A stretch of DNA of 64,000 nucleotides, from positions 1 through 64,000 of the forward strand of contig NZ_JAQZBC010000003.1 of NCBI RefSeq assembly GCF_029239295.1. The letters run 5' to 3'. The notes below the pieces were generated by a model. The model saw nothing but the letters and a program-made list of their open reading frames with translations. It ran no database searches and was not told the DNA's origin. A program made the translations under genes and the position numbers. Each line of letters opens with the position of its first letter. Position 1 is the first letter of the stretch. Source of the DNA: Sphingomonas sp. GTDB taxonomy: Bacteria > Pseudomonadota > Alphaproteobacteria > Sphingomonadales > Sphingomonadaceae. This document shows, in pieces, positions 36,736 through 45,400 of the stretch.

Positions 36736-36746
36736 ACCGTTACGGT
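36736..36746. promoter_or_regulatory. ACCGTTACGGT palindrome before the amidohydrolase gene
   Basis: This 11-base palindrome, inside a longer CGACCG/CGGTCG symmetric block (36734-36748), is the complement of the element at 31558-31568. It lies within 20 bases of the start codon, so it may sit in the 5' leader or overlap the promoter. Confidence 0.3.
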
Positions 36747-36814
36747 CGTGGCCTTCTGCGCGCAACAATCTGTCTTTGCATCACCTATGGGATTTTTGCA
36801 TCCCGCGGCTGATC

Positions 36815-37096
36815 CTATGCCGCGTCGGGCAACGGCTGCGTCCCCGCCGATCGCGCAAGGTGCAACGTCTCGACGCAATGATCGTCCGCCCAAGCCAGAC
36901 CTGCCGCTTCGGCATCGTCGTAACTGGGATAAGGATCGCCGCCGACCAGCGACACCGACTCCGCCGAATCGATGTCGCCACACCGGAACAGCACCGATCC
37001 TTCGAGCAGGAACTGCCCGTCCTTGCGTTCCTGGATCCGGATGCAATCGGTATCGGGCGGGGCTGGCTCACCGGCCGGCAGCTTCACGATCTGCAT
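36815..37096 (-). CDS. Small acidic hypothetical protein
   Basis: A 93-aa acidic protein that I do not recognise. The first half has mixed strands (IRIQERKDGQFLLEGSVLFRCG) and the second a short helix with several His/Cys (AWADDHCVETLHLARSAG). No signal peptide or TM segment is present. GGGAGG lies close before the ATG at 37096, which supports translation. It begins 40 bases after the uvsE stop on the same strand and may be cotranscribed with uvsE. Confidence 0.7.
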   Translation of the reverse strand: MQIVKLPAGEPAPPDTDCIRIQERKDGQFLLEGSVLFRCGDIDSAESVSLVGGDPYPSYDDAEAAGLAWADDHCVETLHLARSAGTQPLPDAA

Positions 37097-37136
37097 AACA
37101 CCTCCCTCGATTGCCGGGCAACAACGCACCGACCGG

Positions 37137-38297
37137 CTATTCCGCTGCCTGCGCCAATCCTTCATCGACATCCGGCTCATCATCCGCGTCCACCGCACCC
37201 TCGAGCCGCGCCTCATCGGCCGCGAAATCCGCCGCATCCTGATCGGTGATGCCAAAGCGCGCCGCGACATCGGGCGCGAAGCGCAGCAGGTCGGGGCGCA
37301 GCCGAAGCAGGCTCAGGTCCTTCGCCTTGCCTTCCAGCATCACGTCGAACACCAGCCCCACCGCCATCCGCATGAAGGTGGCGAATTCGAACGGGTTGGT
37401 GAAATCCGCGTGGCCGGTCCAGACCGGCGGCCGAAGCACCGTCTTCACCCGCGCGGCGGGTTTCAGCGGCGCCTTCAGCACCTCGCCCGCGCTGGCCTTG
37501 CCGCTGCCCGCCGCGGCGGCCCGTTCGCGCGCGCTGACCTTCTGCTTCACCTCGCGCATTTCGGTGCGCGGCGAGGAAAAGTGGATCTTGGGCCGGACGC
37601 CATCGGGCCACGTCGCCAGGAACCGCTCCAGCGTGTCGCGCATGTCGAGCCGCTCAGGGTTGAGGCACCAGAAATGCTGATAGTCGAAGATCAGCCGCAC
37701 GCCGGTCCGCTCATGAATCCACAGCACATCGGCGGCGGAAAAGCGGACGTCGTCATTCTCCAGCACCAGTCGCCGGCGGACATGCTCGGGGCATTGCTCC
37801 CACCCCTCGATCCAGCGCGCGCGGCTCGCCTCGTGATCGTCATAGACGCCGCCGACATGGGTGATCATCACCGCCTCGTCGTCCAGCTCCATCCGATCAA
37901 GCATCTCGGCCTGGCTCGACAGGTCCCAGATGCTCTTTCGCGTCAGCTCCGGATTGGGCGCGTTCAGCAGCACATATTGTGACGGGTGGAACGACAGCCG
38001 GATGTCATAGGCGCGGGCCTTGGCCCCGAACGCACGCAGCTCGGCATCACTCTCTGCCACCATCTTGTGAAATTGCGGCATGTCCGGGTGCGTCGCATAG
38101 GGCGCGATGTCCGAGGACAGCCGGTACATGTCCAGCCGTTCGCTGCGCAGATACTCCAGCACCTCGTCCAGCAACTCGAGCGAACATTTGAGATGCGGGT
38201 TCTTCTGCCAGCGGCGGGTGTCGCCTGATTTCAGGCCCGGCTTGCCCATGACCTTCACCGGGAAACCAAGGCGTAACGGACGGTATGCATCGGTCAT
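37137..38297 (-). CDS. uvsE: UV DNA damage endonuclease UvsE
   Basis: A 386-aa TIM-barrel nuclease of the UVDE family, which nicks DNA 5' to UV photoproducts. The start LRLGFPVKVMG, then YRLSSDIAPY, RLSFHPSQYVLLNAP and MITHVGGVYDD, LVLENDD and LIFDYQHFWC follow in family order and carry the metal-binding His/Glu/Asp. An Ala/Lys-rich insert (about 260-310) interrupts the late barrel. The ATG at 38297 begins the conserved region; an in-frame ATG at 38348 is an alternative. Confidence 0.88.
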   Translation of the reverse strand: MTDAYRPLRLGFPVKVMGKPGLKSGDTRRWQKNPHLKCSLELLDEVLEYLRSERLDMYRLSSDIAPYATHPDMPQFHKMVAESDAELRAFGAKARAYDIRLSFHPSQYVLLNAPNPELTRKSIWDLSSQAEMLDRMELDDEAVMITHVGGVYDDHEASRARWIEGWEQCPEHVRRRLVLENDDVRFSAADVLWIHERTGVRLIFDYQHFWCLNPERLDMRDTLERFLATWPDGVRPKIHFSSPRTEMREVKQKVSARERAAAAGSGKASAGEVLKAPLKPAARVKTVLRPPVWTGHADFTNPFEFATFMRMAVGLVFDVMLEGKAKDLSLLRLRPDLLRFAPDVAARFGITDQDAADFAADEARLEGAVDADDEPDVDEGLAQAAE

Positions 38298-38397
38298 CGA
38301 AACACCGGCCGGGACAGCCGCGGGGGCGGCTGATTGAGGCCGATTCAACGCCGCAGGCAGGCCGAAGGTCCGCGGTTCGCGGCCGTCTTGCGCCAGC

Positions 38398-39402
38398 TCA
38401 ATCGTCGATCATCGCGCGCAACTCGGGGCTCAGCCATTCCACGATCCGCCCCTCCCGCCGGATCAGCGCACGTACCCGAAGGTGGCGCGCTGCCGCCATC
38501 GCCATCATCTCCGCCGGCGCCACGACGCTCAGCGCCGTCGCCCACGCATCCGCCTGCATCGCCGTTTCGTGGATCACGCTCACCGCCAACGCATGCGCCA
38601 CCGGCGAACCGGTGCGTGGATCGATCGTATGCCGCCCGCGGATATAATCGCCCGACGTCGCCGCCGCGCATTGATGCAGCGCGACGCGGATCGGCGCCGC
38701 ACAGGCACCCGGCGTCTCCAGCTCAACCCACCAGGGATCGCCATCAGGCCGCAATCCACGCCCGACGAACTCGCCACCGATCTCGACCAGGCTGTGGAAG
38801 ATTTCGTTCTGTTGCAGCAACTTGGACAGTCGGTCGACGGCATGCCCCTTGGCGATCCCCGACAGATCAAGCCGCGCCGTACCGCGACGCCGAACCCGGC
38901 AGGCGCCGCGATCAAGATCCAGCTGCTGCCACCCGCCGCCCTCCCGGGCAGCGGCAATCTCCTGCATCATCGGCGCGCGATCCACCGCGACGGGACCATA
39001 GCCCCAGAGGTCAACCAGCGCGCCGATCGCGGGATCAAACGCCCCGCCCGATACGGCAGCCACCTCCAGCGCGGTGCCCAGCACGTCGGCGAAATCGGCA
39101 GAGACCGAATGCCACTCACCCGGCGGCGAGCGATTGATCACACAGAGACGCGATTCAGCCACCCAATGACTCATGTCAGCAATGATGGTGGCAAAAAGCC
39201 CCTGGATCTCTGCACTTAGCTGTGCCGGATCGTGATTCTCCGGCTCGGCATAACGCACCTGCCAGCGCGTCCCCATCGTTGCGCCGCTCAGTGTCGCCAC
39301 CGACGCCGACTGATCCCAATGGGCCATTGCACGGTCGTCGATCGGCGGGACAGCGTAACGGACGGCAGCCGTCGCTGCCGCCGTTCTCACATCAGCGGAC
39401 AT
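38398..39402 (-). CDS. apbE: ApbE-family FAD:protein FMN transferase
   Basis: A 334-aa enzyme that attaches FMN from FAD to Thr/Ser of a flavoprotein through a phosphoester bond. The family blocks are TLSGATMGTRWQVRY, SGGAFDPAIGALVDLWG, LDLSGIAKGHAVDRL, LVEIGGEFVGRG and TSGDYIRGRHTIDPRTG, in the usual order. ApbE is normally exported, but no signal peptide or lipobox is visible here; GGAG at good spacing supports this start. It closes the PepSY-DUF2271-DUF4198 operon, and the DUF2271 product carries a matching acceptor motif. Confidence 0.93.
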   Translation of the reverse strand: MSADVRTAAATAAVRYAVPPIDDRAMAHWDQSASVATLSGATMGTRWQVRYAEPENHDPAQLSAEIQGLFATIIADMSHWVAESRLCVINRSPPGEWHSVSADFADVLGTALEVAAVSGGAFDPAIGALVDLWGYGPVAVDRAPMMQEIAAAREGGGWQQLDLDRGACRVRRRGTARLDLSGIAKGHAVDRLSKLLQQNEIFHSLVEIGGEFVGRGLRPDGDPWWVELETPGACAAPIRVALHQCAAATSGDYIRGRHTIDPRTGSPVAHALAVSVIHETAMQADAWATALSVVAPAEMMAMAAARHLRVRALIRREGRIVEWLSPELRAMIDD

Positions 39403-39418
39403 GCCGGCCGCTCCGCGC

Positions 39419-40297
39419 TCAGGGCGCGGGCACCTCCAGCGTCGTGGTGAAGGTCATGCGCCGCTCGGTGGCACGCGGCACCGTCGTCTTCGCGTCGGTC
39501 ATCGTCGCGCTCATCCAGTACATGCCGGGCACGGGCCAGCTGACACGAAGGACGCCGTCCGCGCCCGTTACCAGTTCCTGCGCGCCCTCGGCTTCACGGA
39601 ACTTCTTGGAACCTGGCACCACTGTCACCTTCACCCCGGCAGCGGGCTTACCATCGACGAGGAAGCGGAACTGCCCCTCTTCGTCGGCGACGAGCGCCCC
39701 CGGATGGGTGATCGGCTGGAACTCCAGCCCCTTGCCGATCGGCTTGAACACTCCCTCGCTCGGCGGCCCTGCCGTCACGAAGGTTGCGTTCTGGCTCATC
39801 ATCTCGGTGAGCCGGACGTCAGTCGCGCCAGCGGGAATTTCGGCGGGCGTGGCGACACTTCGCACCCGCGGTCGCCCCTGCGGCGCCATGCCACCAGCAG
39901 CGGTGGCCGCCGGCGGCGGGGGGCCGCGGCGGCCGCCGACGCGCCATTCCTCGCCGTTCAGCTTGAAGCTGCCCATGGCCGACGACATTTCGGTGCCGAT
40001 CTTCCACGTACCAGGCTTGTCTACCTTCACGTCAAAGGTGGTGCGGTGGCGCCCCGTGGCGGCATTCTCAATCGTGCCGGTGGTGCCATCGGGTGCCCAG
40101 ACCTTGATCTGTTCAGGGCGCATGGCGACGTGATCCGGGTAGAACAGGTCGTTCGACACCGCTGCGTCGACGGTCACATATTGATTGGTGTCCGACAGGG
40201 TCGTGGTCGACGGGAGCAACCACTGGCGGTGTGCCATCGCCGGGGCGGCCAGGGTGGCGGCACCGATGGCGGCGAGCAGCAGGGTCTTCAGACGCAT
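39419..40297 (-). CDS. DUF4198 periplasmic protein
   Basis: A 292-aa exported protein of the DUF4198 family (related to the CbiK/NikK-type periplasmic component set). The signal peptide MRLKTLLLAAIGAATLAAPAMAH is followed by the typical HRQWLLPSTTTL, and the rest is beta-rich with a Pro/Gly-rich loop near 125-140. The ATG at 40297 has GAGGAAG at good spacing; the TTG 15 bases upstream, which overlaps the previous stop, is less likely. The conserved His near the mature N-terminus could bind metal. The operon context suggests iron-linked redox chemistry at the membrane. Confidence 0.87.
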   Translation of the reverse strand: MRLKTLLLAAIGAATLAAPAMAHRQWLLPSTTTLSDTNQYVTVDAAVSNDLFYPDHVAMRPEQIKVWAPDGTTGTIENAATGRHRTTFDVKVDKPGTWKIGTEMSSAMGSFKLNGEEWRVGGRRGPPPPAATAAGGMAPQGRPRVRSVATPAEIPAGATDVRLTEMMSQNATFVTAGPPSEGVFKPIGKGLEFQPITHPGALVADEEGQFRFLVDGKPAAGVKVTVVPGSKKFREAEGAQELVTGADGVLRVSWPVPGMYWMSATMTDAKTTVPRATERRMTFTTTLEVPAP

Positions 40298-40308
40298 GGC
40301 GATCTTCC

Positions 40309-40779
40309 TCAACGAACGGTAATGGTGCCGAGCTCGGCACTGCCCTTGGCAGTGCCGCCCTTGCCCGGAACGGTGACTGGCACGCGGAGCAGCTCGCGCC
40401 CGCCGGTCTCGCGAGCGGCCTCAACATTCAGGACGTACTGCCCGGCCGGCAGCCCCTTGGGCAGTGGGATCTGGTAGGTGCCGGGCGCACGGGTCGCGCC
40501 GCTGACCCCATCGGCCGGCAGCTTCATCGTGCGGCCGCCCTTGCGCCACCAGCTACGCAAATCGGCAAGCCATTTGGTACCCGGTTCCGCGCCGCCCTTC
40601 TTGACGTCGTACCAGACAAACACGGTTCGCGCCGGCCCCCCAGTGGCCGGTTCCAGCCATCCGGCGACATAGGGGCGATGATATTCGGCCACTTTCAGCT
40701 GCGGAATGGTGACGCTGACGGTCTGCGCAGCCGCGGGGGCGCTGATCGCGCCGGCGACGAGGAGATAGACTGGACGCAT
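40309..40779 (-). CDS. DUF2271 exported protein with covalent-FMN motif
   Basis: A 156-aa DUF2271 protein. A short signal-like N-terminus (YLLVAGAISAPAAAQ) is followed by a beta-sandwich-like sequence (VSVTIPQLKVAEYHRPYVAGWLE and RTVFVWYDVKKGG). Residues 90-96 read DGVSGAT, which fits the flavinylation site Dxx[ST]GA[TS] recognised by ApbE in NqrB/NqrC/RnfG-type proteins. FMN would be on T96. The ApbE gene two genes downstream makes this likely. The protein would then be a periplasmic flavin electron carrier. Flavinylation is inferred, not shown. Confidence 0.86.
   Translation of the reverse strand: MRPVYLLVAGAISAPAAAQTVSVTIPQLKVAEYHRPYVAGWLEPATGGPARTVFVWYDVKKGGAEPGTKWLADLRSWWRKGGRTMKLPADGVSGATRAPGTYQIPLPKGLPAGQYVLNVEAARETGGRELLRVPVTVPGKGGTAKGSAELGTITVR
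40492..40512 (-). other. Predicted covalent FMN attachment motif
   Basis: These 21 bases encode D90-G-V-S-G-A-T96 of the DUF2271 protein. The pattern D-x-x-S/T-G-A-T is the ApbE acceptor sequence, and the last Thr would carry FMN. Confidence 0.65.
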
Positions 40780-40801
40780 GAGGTTGTTCGCGGCCTCCCT
40801 C

Positions 40802-41512
40802 TTAATGGATCAGGAATACGGCCAGGAGCAGCGGGACGAGCAGGCTCGTCGCCACCAGCGGCCAGGTTGATGGGCGATGGCGAGCATGCAGCTGAAGCAG
40901 CAGGAGCCCGGTCAGCGTGAAGACGATGCACACCGCCGCGAAGACGTCGATGAACCAGAACCAGGCATCGCCGGTGTTCCGTCCCTTGTGCAGATCGTTG
41001 AGGTACGAGATCCAGCCACGCCACGTCCTTTCGGCGCTGATCGCACCGGTCGTCCGATCGATGCTGACCCAGGCGTCCTGGCCGGGGCCCGGCATGGCGA
41101 CATAGACGTCCTCGTCCGACCATTCCGCCGCGCGCCCCGCGGGATCAAGCGCGACGGCGGCAGCCACCGCCTCCGCTACGCGCGGCGGTAGCGGCGCAGC
41201 CGCGGCGTGGTCACCGCGCAATTCGGCGAGGCGCGGCGGCGGCAGCATCGCCTCCACCTGAGTCACCTTGGGTTCCGCGCCGATCGAGGCGGCGTGATTA
41301 AGCGTGATGCCGGTGATGGCAAACAACAGCATCCCCGCCAGAGAGACGGCGGCGCTGACCCAATGCCAGGTGTGCAGTTGCTTCAGCCAGAAGGAACGGG
41401 CCTTCTTGCGAGAACGGGACGCCGGCTGCTGGCGGGCCGCTGATGCGCGAGCGTCAGCTGCAGGTGCCGCCGCTGGTCGCTCCATCACCGTGTCCGTTTC
41501 GATCGCCGTCAT
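40802..41512 (-). CDS. PepSY-associated transmembrane protein
   Basis: A 236-aa inner-membrane protein. A polar N-terminus is followed by TM1 with the PepSY-TM signature LKQLHTWHWVSAAVSLAGMLLFAITGITLNH, whose histidines may bind haem. A periplasmic PepSY-like part (about 85-175) contains VAMPGPGQDAWVSIDRTTGAI. Two C-terminal TM segments follow (WFWFIDVFAAVCIVFTLTG and VATSLLVPLLLAVFLIH). Proteins of this class move electrons across the membrane to periplasmic flavoproteins or iron. It is the first gene of the operon; a Fur-box-like palindrome lies 51 bases upstream. Confidence 0.87.
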   Translation of the reverse strand: MTAIETDTVMERPAAAPAADARASAARQQPASRSRKKARSFWLKQLHTWHWVSAAVSLAGMLLFAITGITLNHAASIGAEPKVTQVEAMLPPPRLAELRGDHAAAAPLPPRVAEAVAAAVALDPAGRAAEWSDEDVYVAMPGPGQDAWVSIDRTTGAISAERTWRGWISYLNDLHKGRNTGDAWFWFIDVFAAVCIVFTLTGLLLLQLHARHRPSTWPLVATSLLVPLLLAVFLIH

Positions 41513-41562
41513 TCCACCGCTCAGCAGGCATAATCGCCTCGCCTTCGGTCGCTATGACAAAC

Positions 41563-41575
41563 GCGAATAATTCGC
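41563..41575. promoter_or_regulatory. Fur-box-like palindrome upstream of the PepSY operon
   Basis: GCGAAT-A-ATTCGC is a perfect 13-base palindrome with a central base. It resembles the core of the Fur box (GAGAAT-n-ATTCTC style). It lies 51-63 bases upstream of the PepSY start, a repressor position, and implies de-repression under iron limitation. The assignment is by eye. Confidence 0.6.
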
Positions 41576-41596
41576 AACAGCAATCTCACCCAGCGG

Positions 41597-44296
41597 TTAC
41601 CCGGAGTTGCGCAGCGCGGTGGCGATGGCGTTGATCGACAGCAAAATGCCCTCGGCGATACGCAGATCATCTTCGCCAGCGCGATGGCGGCGCATCAATT
41701 CGATCTGCAGCAGGTTGAGCGGCTCGATATAAGGAAGTCGCAAGCGGATCGACGCGTCGAGCGCCGGATGCTTCTCCAGCAAGCGCGACTGACCGGTGAC
41801 TTCCAGAAGCCCGTCACAGGTCTGCTGCCAATCGTCCCGGATCCGCCCGAAGATACGCGCCCCAAGCTTCTCGTCCTCCACCAGTCCGGCATACCGTTCG
41901 GCAATACCCATGTCCGATTTGGCGAGCACCATCTCCATATTGGCCAGCATCGCCCCGAACAGCGGCCACCCCTCCGCCATGTCGGCGAGCAACGCCTTAT
42001 CTTCGAACGCCGCGAGCGCGTGCCCGACGCCGTACCACCCGGGCAGCATGACGCGCGCCTGCGCCCAGCTGAACACCCAGGGAATCGCGCGCAGATCCTC
42101 GATCCGCTGGGATTTCTTCCGGCTCGCCGGTCGGCTACCGATCTTCAGCCCGGAGATTTCCGCGATCGGCGTCATCTGGCGGAAGAAGGAATTGAAGCCT
42201 TCGGTGCCGTAAACAAGGTCGCGATAGGCGTGAAACGCGGTGTCCGACAGCTTGTCCATCGCCGCCGCGAACGTCTCATTCTCCGTGTTGGACAGCGGTG
42301 CGGGCGACAGGCTCGCCAGCAGCGTGGCGGACGTCATCGCCTCCAAATTGGTGATCGCGCTTTCACGCGTGCCGTACTTGCCGGCGATCACCTCCCCCTG
42401 TTCGGTGATCCGGATCCGACCCTGCACCGTGCCGGGAGGCTGCGCCCGGATCGCCGCAAAGGCCGACCCACCGCCACGACCCACCGCGCCGCCGCGGCCG
42501 TGGAACAATTGCATGCCCACGCCCGCCGCCTCAAACACCGGTTTCAGCGCGGTAGAAGCTTTTGAAAGCTGCCAGCCGGAGGTGAGATAGCCGCCGTCCT
42601 TGTTCGAATCGGAATAGCCGATCATCACTTCCTGATGGCCGCGTGCTCGGGCGATCGCCGCCACCTCCGGCAGGGCGAACCAGGCACGCATGATCGTGGG
42701 CGCGGCTTCCAGATCGCCGATCGTCTCGAACAGCGGAACCGCCATCACCGCCGCGTGGGGCGGATCGCCGGGGACGTATAGGCCCGCTTCCTTCAGCAGC
42801 AGATGCACCTCGAGCAGGTCGCTGACCGATTCGCACATCGACACGATATATTGCCGGATGCTTGCTGACCCGTAGGTCGCATGCGCCTCGGCCACGGCGG
42901 CGACGATCTCCAGTTCCTTAGTCGTTTCTTCGGAATAGGTGATGAAGCGGCTGGTGAGCCCCCGCGCGCTGGCGAGTTCGCGATTGAGCATCGCGACGCG
43001 TTCGGCCTCGTCCAGGGCGAGGTAGTCGTCGCAGACACCGGCGTTCTTGAGCAGCTCGGCGACCACTCGCTCGTGCACCGCGCTGTTCTGCCGCAGGTCG
43101 AGCGTCGCGAGGTGGAAGCCGAATACCTCGACCGCGCGGATCAGCCGCCCAATCGCTCCGCTGCTGGAGAGCAGCCCGCCCGCGCCCTCAGACAACGGGC
43201 GCGCAAGCGTGACAAGATCGGCGCGCAAGGCAGCGGGGTCGGGATAGGGCGCGGCGACACGCGCCGCAGGGCGCGGCGGAGGCGTTCCGACGAGCTTCTG
43301 ATAGGTGGCGGCCAACCGCGCATAGATTCCGGACAGGGCGCGCCGATAAGGTTCGTCGCTGCGGCTGGCGCCAGTATCGCCGCTTGCCTCTGCCAGCGCG
43401 ATCACCGCCTCGTCGATCGTCGCATGATCCGACGAGATCGACAGTTCCGTGCCGAGTGCGTGCAGTTCATCGAGATAATAGCCGAGTGCAGCGGCAGACG
43501 CCTTTGACAGCGCCGTGCGCAACGAATCGGCGGTCACATAAGGATTGCCGTCGCGATCGCCGCCGATCCAGCTTCCCGGCTTGAGGAATGCCGGCAGGCG
43601 CCGTCCCATGGCGCGGTCCCAACGCTGGTACAGCGCAGGGATGACCGGCAGGAACACGTCGCGCAGATAGCTGAGCGCGGTTTCCACTTCGTCCGTGACG
43701 TACAGGCGTTCCCGCCGCAGCACGCGCGTCTGCCACAGCAAGGCGACCTGCCGCATGATCGCCTCGTCGATGCGGTCGCCAGCGGGGGTTTCCTCCGCAC
43801 CCGAATCGCGCAGCGCCATCAGCGCCGCAATCCGATTGCGATGGTCGATCATGCTTTTGCGGCGCACCTCGGTGGGATGCGCCGTCAGCACGGGCGCAAT
43901 CAGCGCATGGTCGAGCAGCGCGCAGACCTGATCGTGGTCGACGCCCTCCGCAGCGAGCCGCTCCAGCGCGGAGGCGACGTCCGCACCCTCTTCTGCCGCG
44001 ACGCCCTGTCGATCTTCGGCCAGGTTCGCCAGCATCGAGAACAGCATGAATCCGCGGACGAAATCGAGCGTTTCATCAAGCGATAGCGCGTCGAGGTGAT
44101 GGTCCACCGGTGCGCCGCCGCCGCGATGGCGATCGACCGACGCCGACCGGATCGCCTCCGTCGCCGCGAACAACCGTTCGCCCCCCATCTCGCGAATGAC
44201 GTCACCGAGAACCCGGCCGAGATAGCGGATATCATCGGTGTTGGTGACAGGGGGGAGACCGTTCATCTCATCATGCTGCACCGCACCCGCTGTCAT
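41597..44296 (-). CDS. ppc: Phosphoenolpyruvate carboxylase
   Basis: An 899-aa anaplerotic enzyme that makes oxaloacetate from PEP and bicarbonate. The active-site blocks are visible: VLTAHPTEVRRK (His), GGDRDGNPYVT, MIGYSDSNKDGGYLTSGW and FHGRGGAVGRGGG, and the C-terminal end is ATALRNSG (the usual RNTG-like end with Ser in place of Thr). The first in-frame codon (TTG at 44302) overlaps the EF-hand stop; the ATG at 44296 is chosen but either is possible. PEPC depends on bicarbonate, which links it loosely to the anhydrase locus. Confidence 0.95.
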   Translation of the reverse strand: MTAGAVQHDEMNGLPPVTNTDDIRYLGRVLGDVIREMGGERLFAATEAIRSASVDRHRGGGAPVDHHLDALSLDETLDFVRGFMLFSMLANLAEDRQGVAAEEGADVASALERLAAEGVDHDQVCALLDHALIAPVLTAHPTEVRRKSMIDHRNRIAALMALRDSGAEETPAGDRIDEAIMRQVALLWQTRVLRRERLYVTDEVETALSYLRDVFLPVIPALYQRWDRAMGRRLPAFLKPGSWIGGDRDGNPYVTADSLRTALSKASAAALGYYLDELHALGTELSISSDHATIDEAVIALAEASGDTGASRSDEPYRRALSGIYARLAATYQKLVGTPPPRPAARVAAPYPDPAALRADLVTLARPLSEGAGGLLSSSGAIGRLIRAVEVFGFHLATLDLRQNSAVHERVVAELLKNAGVCDDYLALDEAERVAMLNRELASARGLTSRFITYSEETTKELEIVAAVAEAHATYGSASIRQYIVSMCESVSDLLEVHLLLKEAGLYVPGDPPHAAVMAVPLFETIGDLEAAPTIMRAWFALPEVAAIARARGHQEVMIGYSDSNKDGGYLTSGWQLSKASTALKPVFEAAGVGMQLFHGRGGAVGRGGGSAFAAIRAQPPGTVQGRIRITEQGEVIAGKYGTRESAITNLEAMTSATLLASLSPAPLSNTENETFAAAMDKLSDTAFHAYRDLVYGTEGFNSFFRQMTPIAEISGLKIGSRPASRKKSQRIEDLRAIPWVFSWAQARVMLPGWYGVGHALAAFEDKALLADMAEGWPLFGAMLANMEMVLAKSDMGIAERYAGLVEDEKLGARIFGRIRDDWQQTCDGLLEVTGQSRLLEKHPALDASIRLRLPYIEPLNLLQIELMRRHRAGEDDLRIAEGILLSINAIATALRNSG

Positions 44297-44298
44297 GG

Positions 44299-44709
44299 TC
44301 AACGCGCAGATTGGTCAGTTGCCGTAGCGGCAGCACGCTCGCGCTGCTGCCGGCGGTAGGTTTCGCGTTCTTCACTGGTCAGCGTCCGATCCCTGTTCAG
44401 ATCGTTGCGATCGAACCAGTCGAGCAGCATGTCGCCCCATTCCTGTGCACTCAGCGCGCCGTCGCCATTTTTGTCGCCGCGCGCGATCATTGGCTGCAGC
44501 CGTTCAGGCAGCTCGTCAGGTGTGATCTTGTCGTCGCGGTTGACGTCATTCTCGTGAAAACGGCGCTCGATCTCGCTGCCGAAATCAAGTCGAGAGGTGA
44601 CTGTTGGGGGGCTGTAGTTGGCGGCGGCAGCCGTTTCCTCATCCTCGTCCCGCGCGCCGCAAGCGGCCAGAAGCGGCACCAGCGCCGCGGCGACGATCCA
44701 TGATCGCAT
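44299..44709 (-). CDS. EF-hand lipoprotein
   Basis: A 136-aa exported protein. The leader MRSWIVAAALVPLLAACG ends in a lipobox. Three EF-hand-like loops follow: NDVNRDDKITPDEL, GDKNGDGALSAQEW and NDLNRDRTLTSEER. The first two have the Asp/Asn ligand spacing of calcium loops; the third is partly degenerate. The C-terminus is basic and helical. The start at 44709 fits the leader; a TTG 21 bases upstream is possible. The stop overlaps the first possible ppc codon. Confidence 0.85.
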   Translation of the reverse strand: MRSWIVAAALVPLLAACGARDEDEETAAAANYSPPTVTSRLDFGSEIERRFHENDVNRDDKITPDELPERLQPMIARGDKNGDGALSAQEWGDMLLDWFDRNDLNRDRTLTSEERETYRRQQRERAAATATDQSAR

Positions 44710-44732
44710 TACCTTTTCATCCTCCCTCAAGA

Positions 44733-45302
44733 TCAGGCTTCGAGCTCAACGTCCCAATAAAGCCAATCGTGCCATGTCTCGTGGAGATAGTTAGGCGGAA
44801 AACTGCGCCCATGTTCCTGCAAATGCCAGCTGGTCGGCCGGATCGGTTCGATATGGAGCGGCATCCCGGCCTGCTTCGGGGTCCGCCCACCCTTGCGCAA
44901 ATTGCATGGGGCGCAGGCCGTGACGACATTTTCCCAGGTCGTCCGGCCACCCTGCGCGCGCGGCACGACATGGTCGAAGGTCAGATCGCGCATGTGGCCG
45001 CCGCAATATTGGCAGGCGAAGCGATCGCGCAGGAACAGGTTGAAACGGGTGAACGCCGGGAATTGCGACGGCCTTACATATTGTTTGAGCGCGATGACCG
45101 AGGGCAGGCGCATCGTGCGGTTCGGGCTTCGCACCTCCCGCTCGTAATGCGCGACGATCGCCACGCGATCGAGAAACACTGCCTTGACCGCGGTCTGCCA
45201 CGGCCAGATGCTGAGCGGATAATAGGATAACGGCGTGTAATCGGCGTTCAGCACGAGCGCCGGGCACGAGTCCGGATGGCGGATCAGATCGGGATGGAAC
45301 AA
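44733..45302 (-). CDS. HNH endonuclease-family protein
   Basis: A 189-aa protein. The conserved front block is FHPDLIRHPDSCPALVLNADYTPLSYYPLS, and the nuclease core is RDRFACQYCGGHMRDLTFDHVVPRAQGGRTTWENVVTACAPCNLRKG in two parts, with both zinc CxxC pairs, the DH of the catalytic site and the Asn. The family begins with MFHP-like residues, which places the start at TTG 45302 behind GGGGAG; upstream codons to 45359 have no support. It is a house-keeping type of HNH protein in alphaproteobacteria; its DNA target is unknown. Confidence 0.88.
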   Translation of the reverse strand: MFHPDLIRHPDSCPALVLNADYTPLSYYPLSIWPWQTAVKAVFLDRVAIVAHYEREVRSPNRTMRLPSVIALKQYVRPSQFPAFTRFNLFLRDRFACQYCGGHMRDLTFDHVVPRAQGGRTTWENVVTACAPCNLRKGGRTPKQAGMPLHIEPIRPTSWHLQEHGRSFPPNYLHETWHDWLYWDVELEA

Positions 45303-45400
45303 GCGCGCTCCCCTTCGATACCGTGTCGCCGGACGTCTCGCGTCCCGCGATGACGCCATGATGACAGCCCGGGAAAAGCCGGGTCAAGGGGAGAGGACGA

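Noticed and set aside
34991..37249. Plus-strand open frame of 752 codons
   Set aside because: It is antisense to the amidohydrolase and has no recognisable motif.
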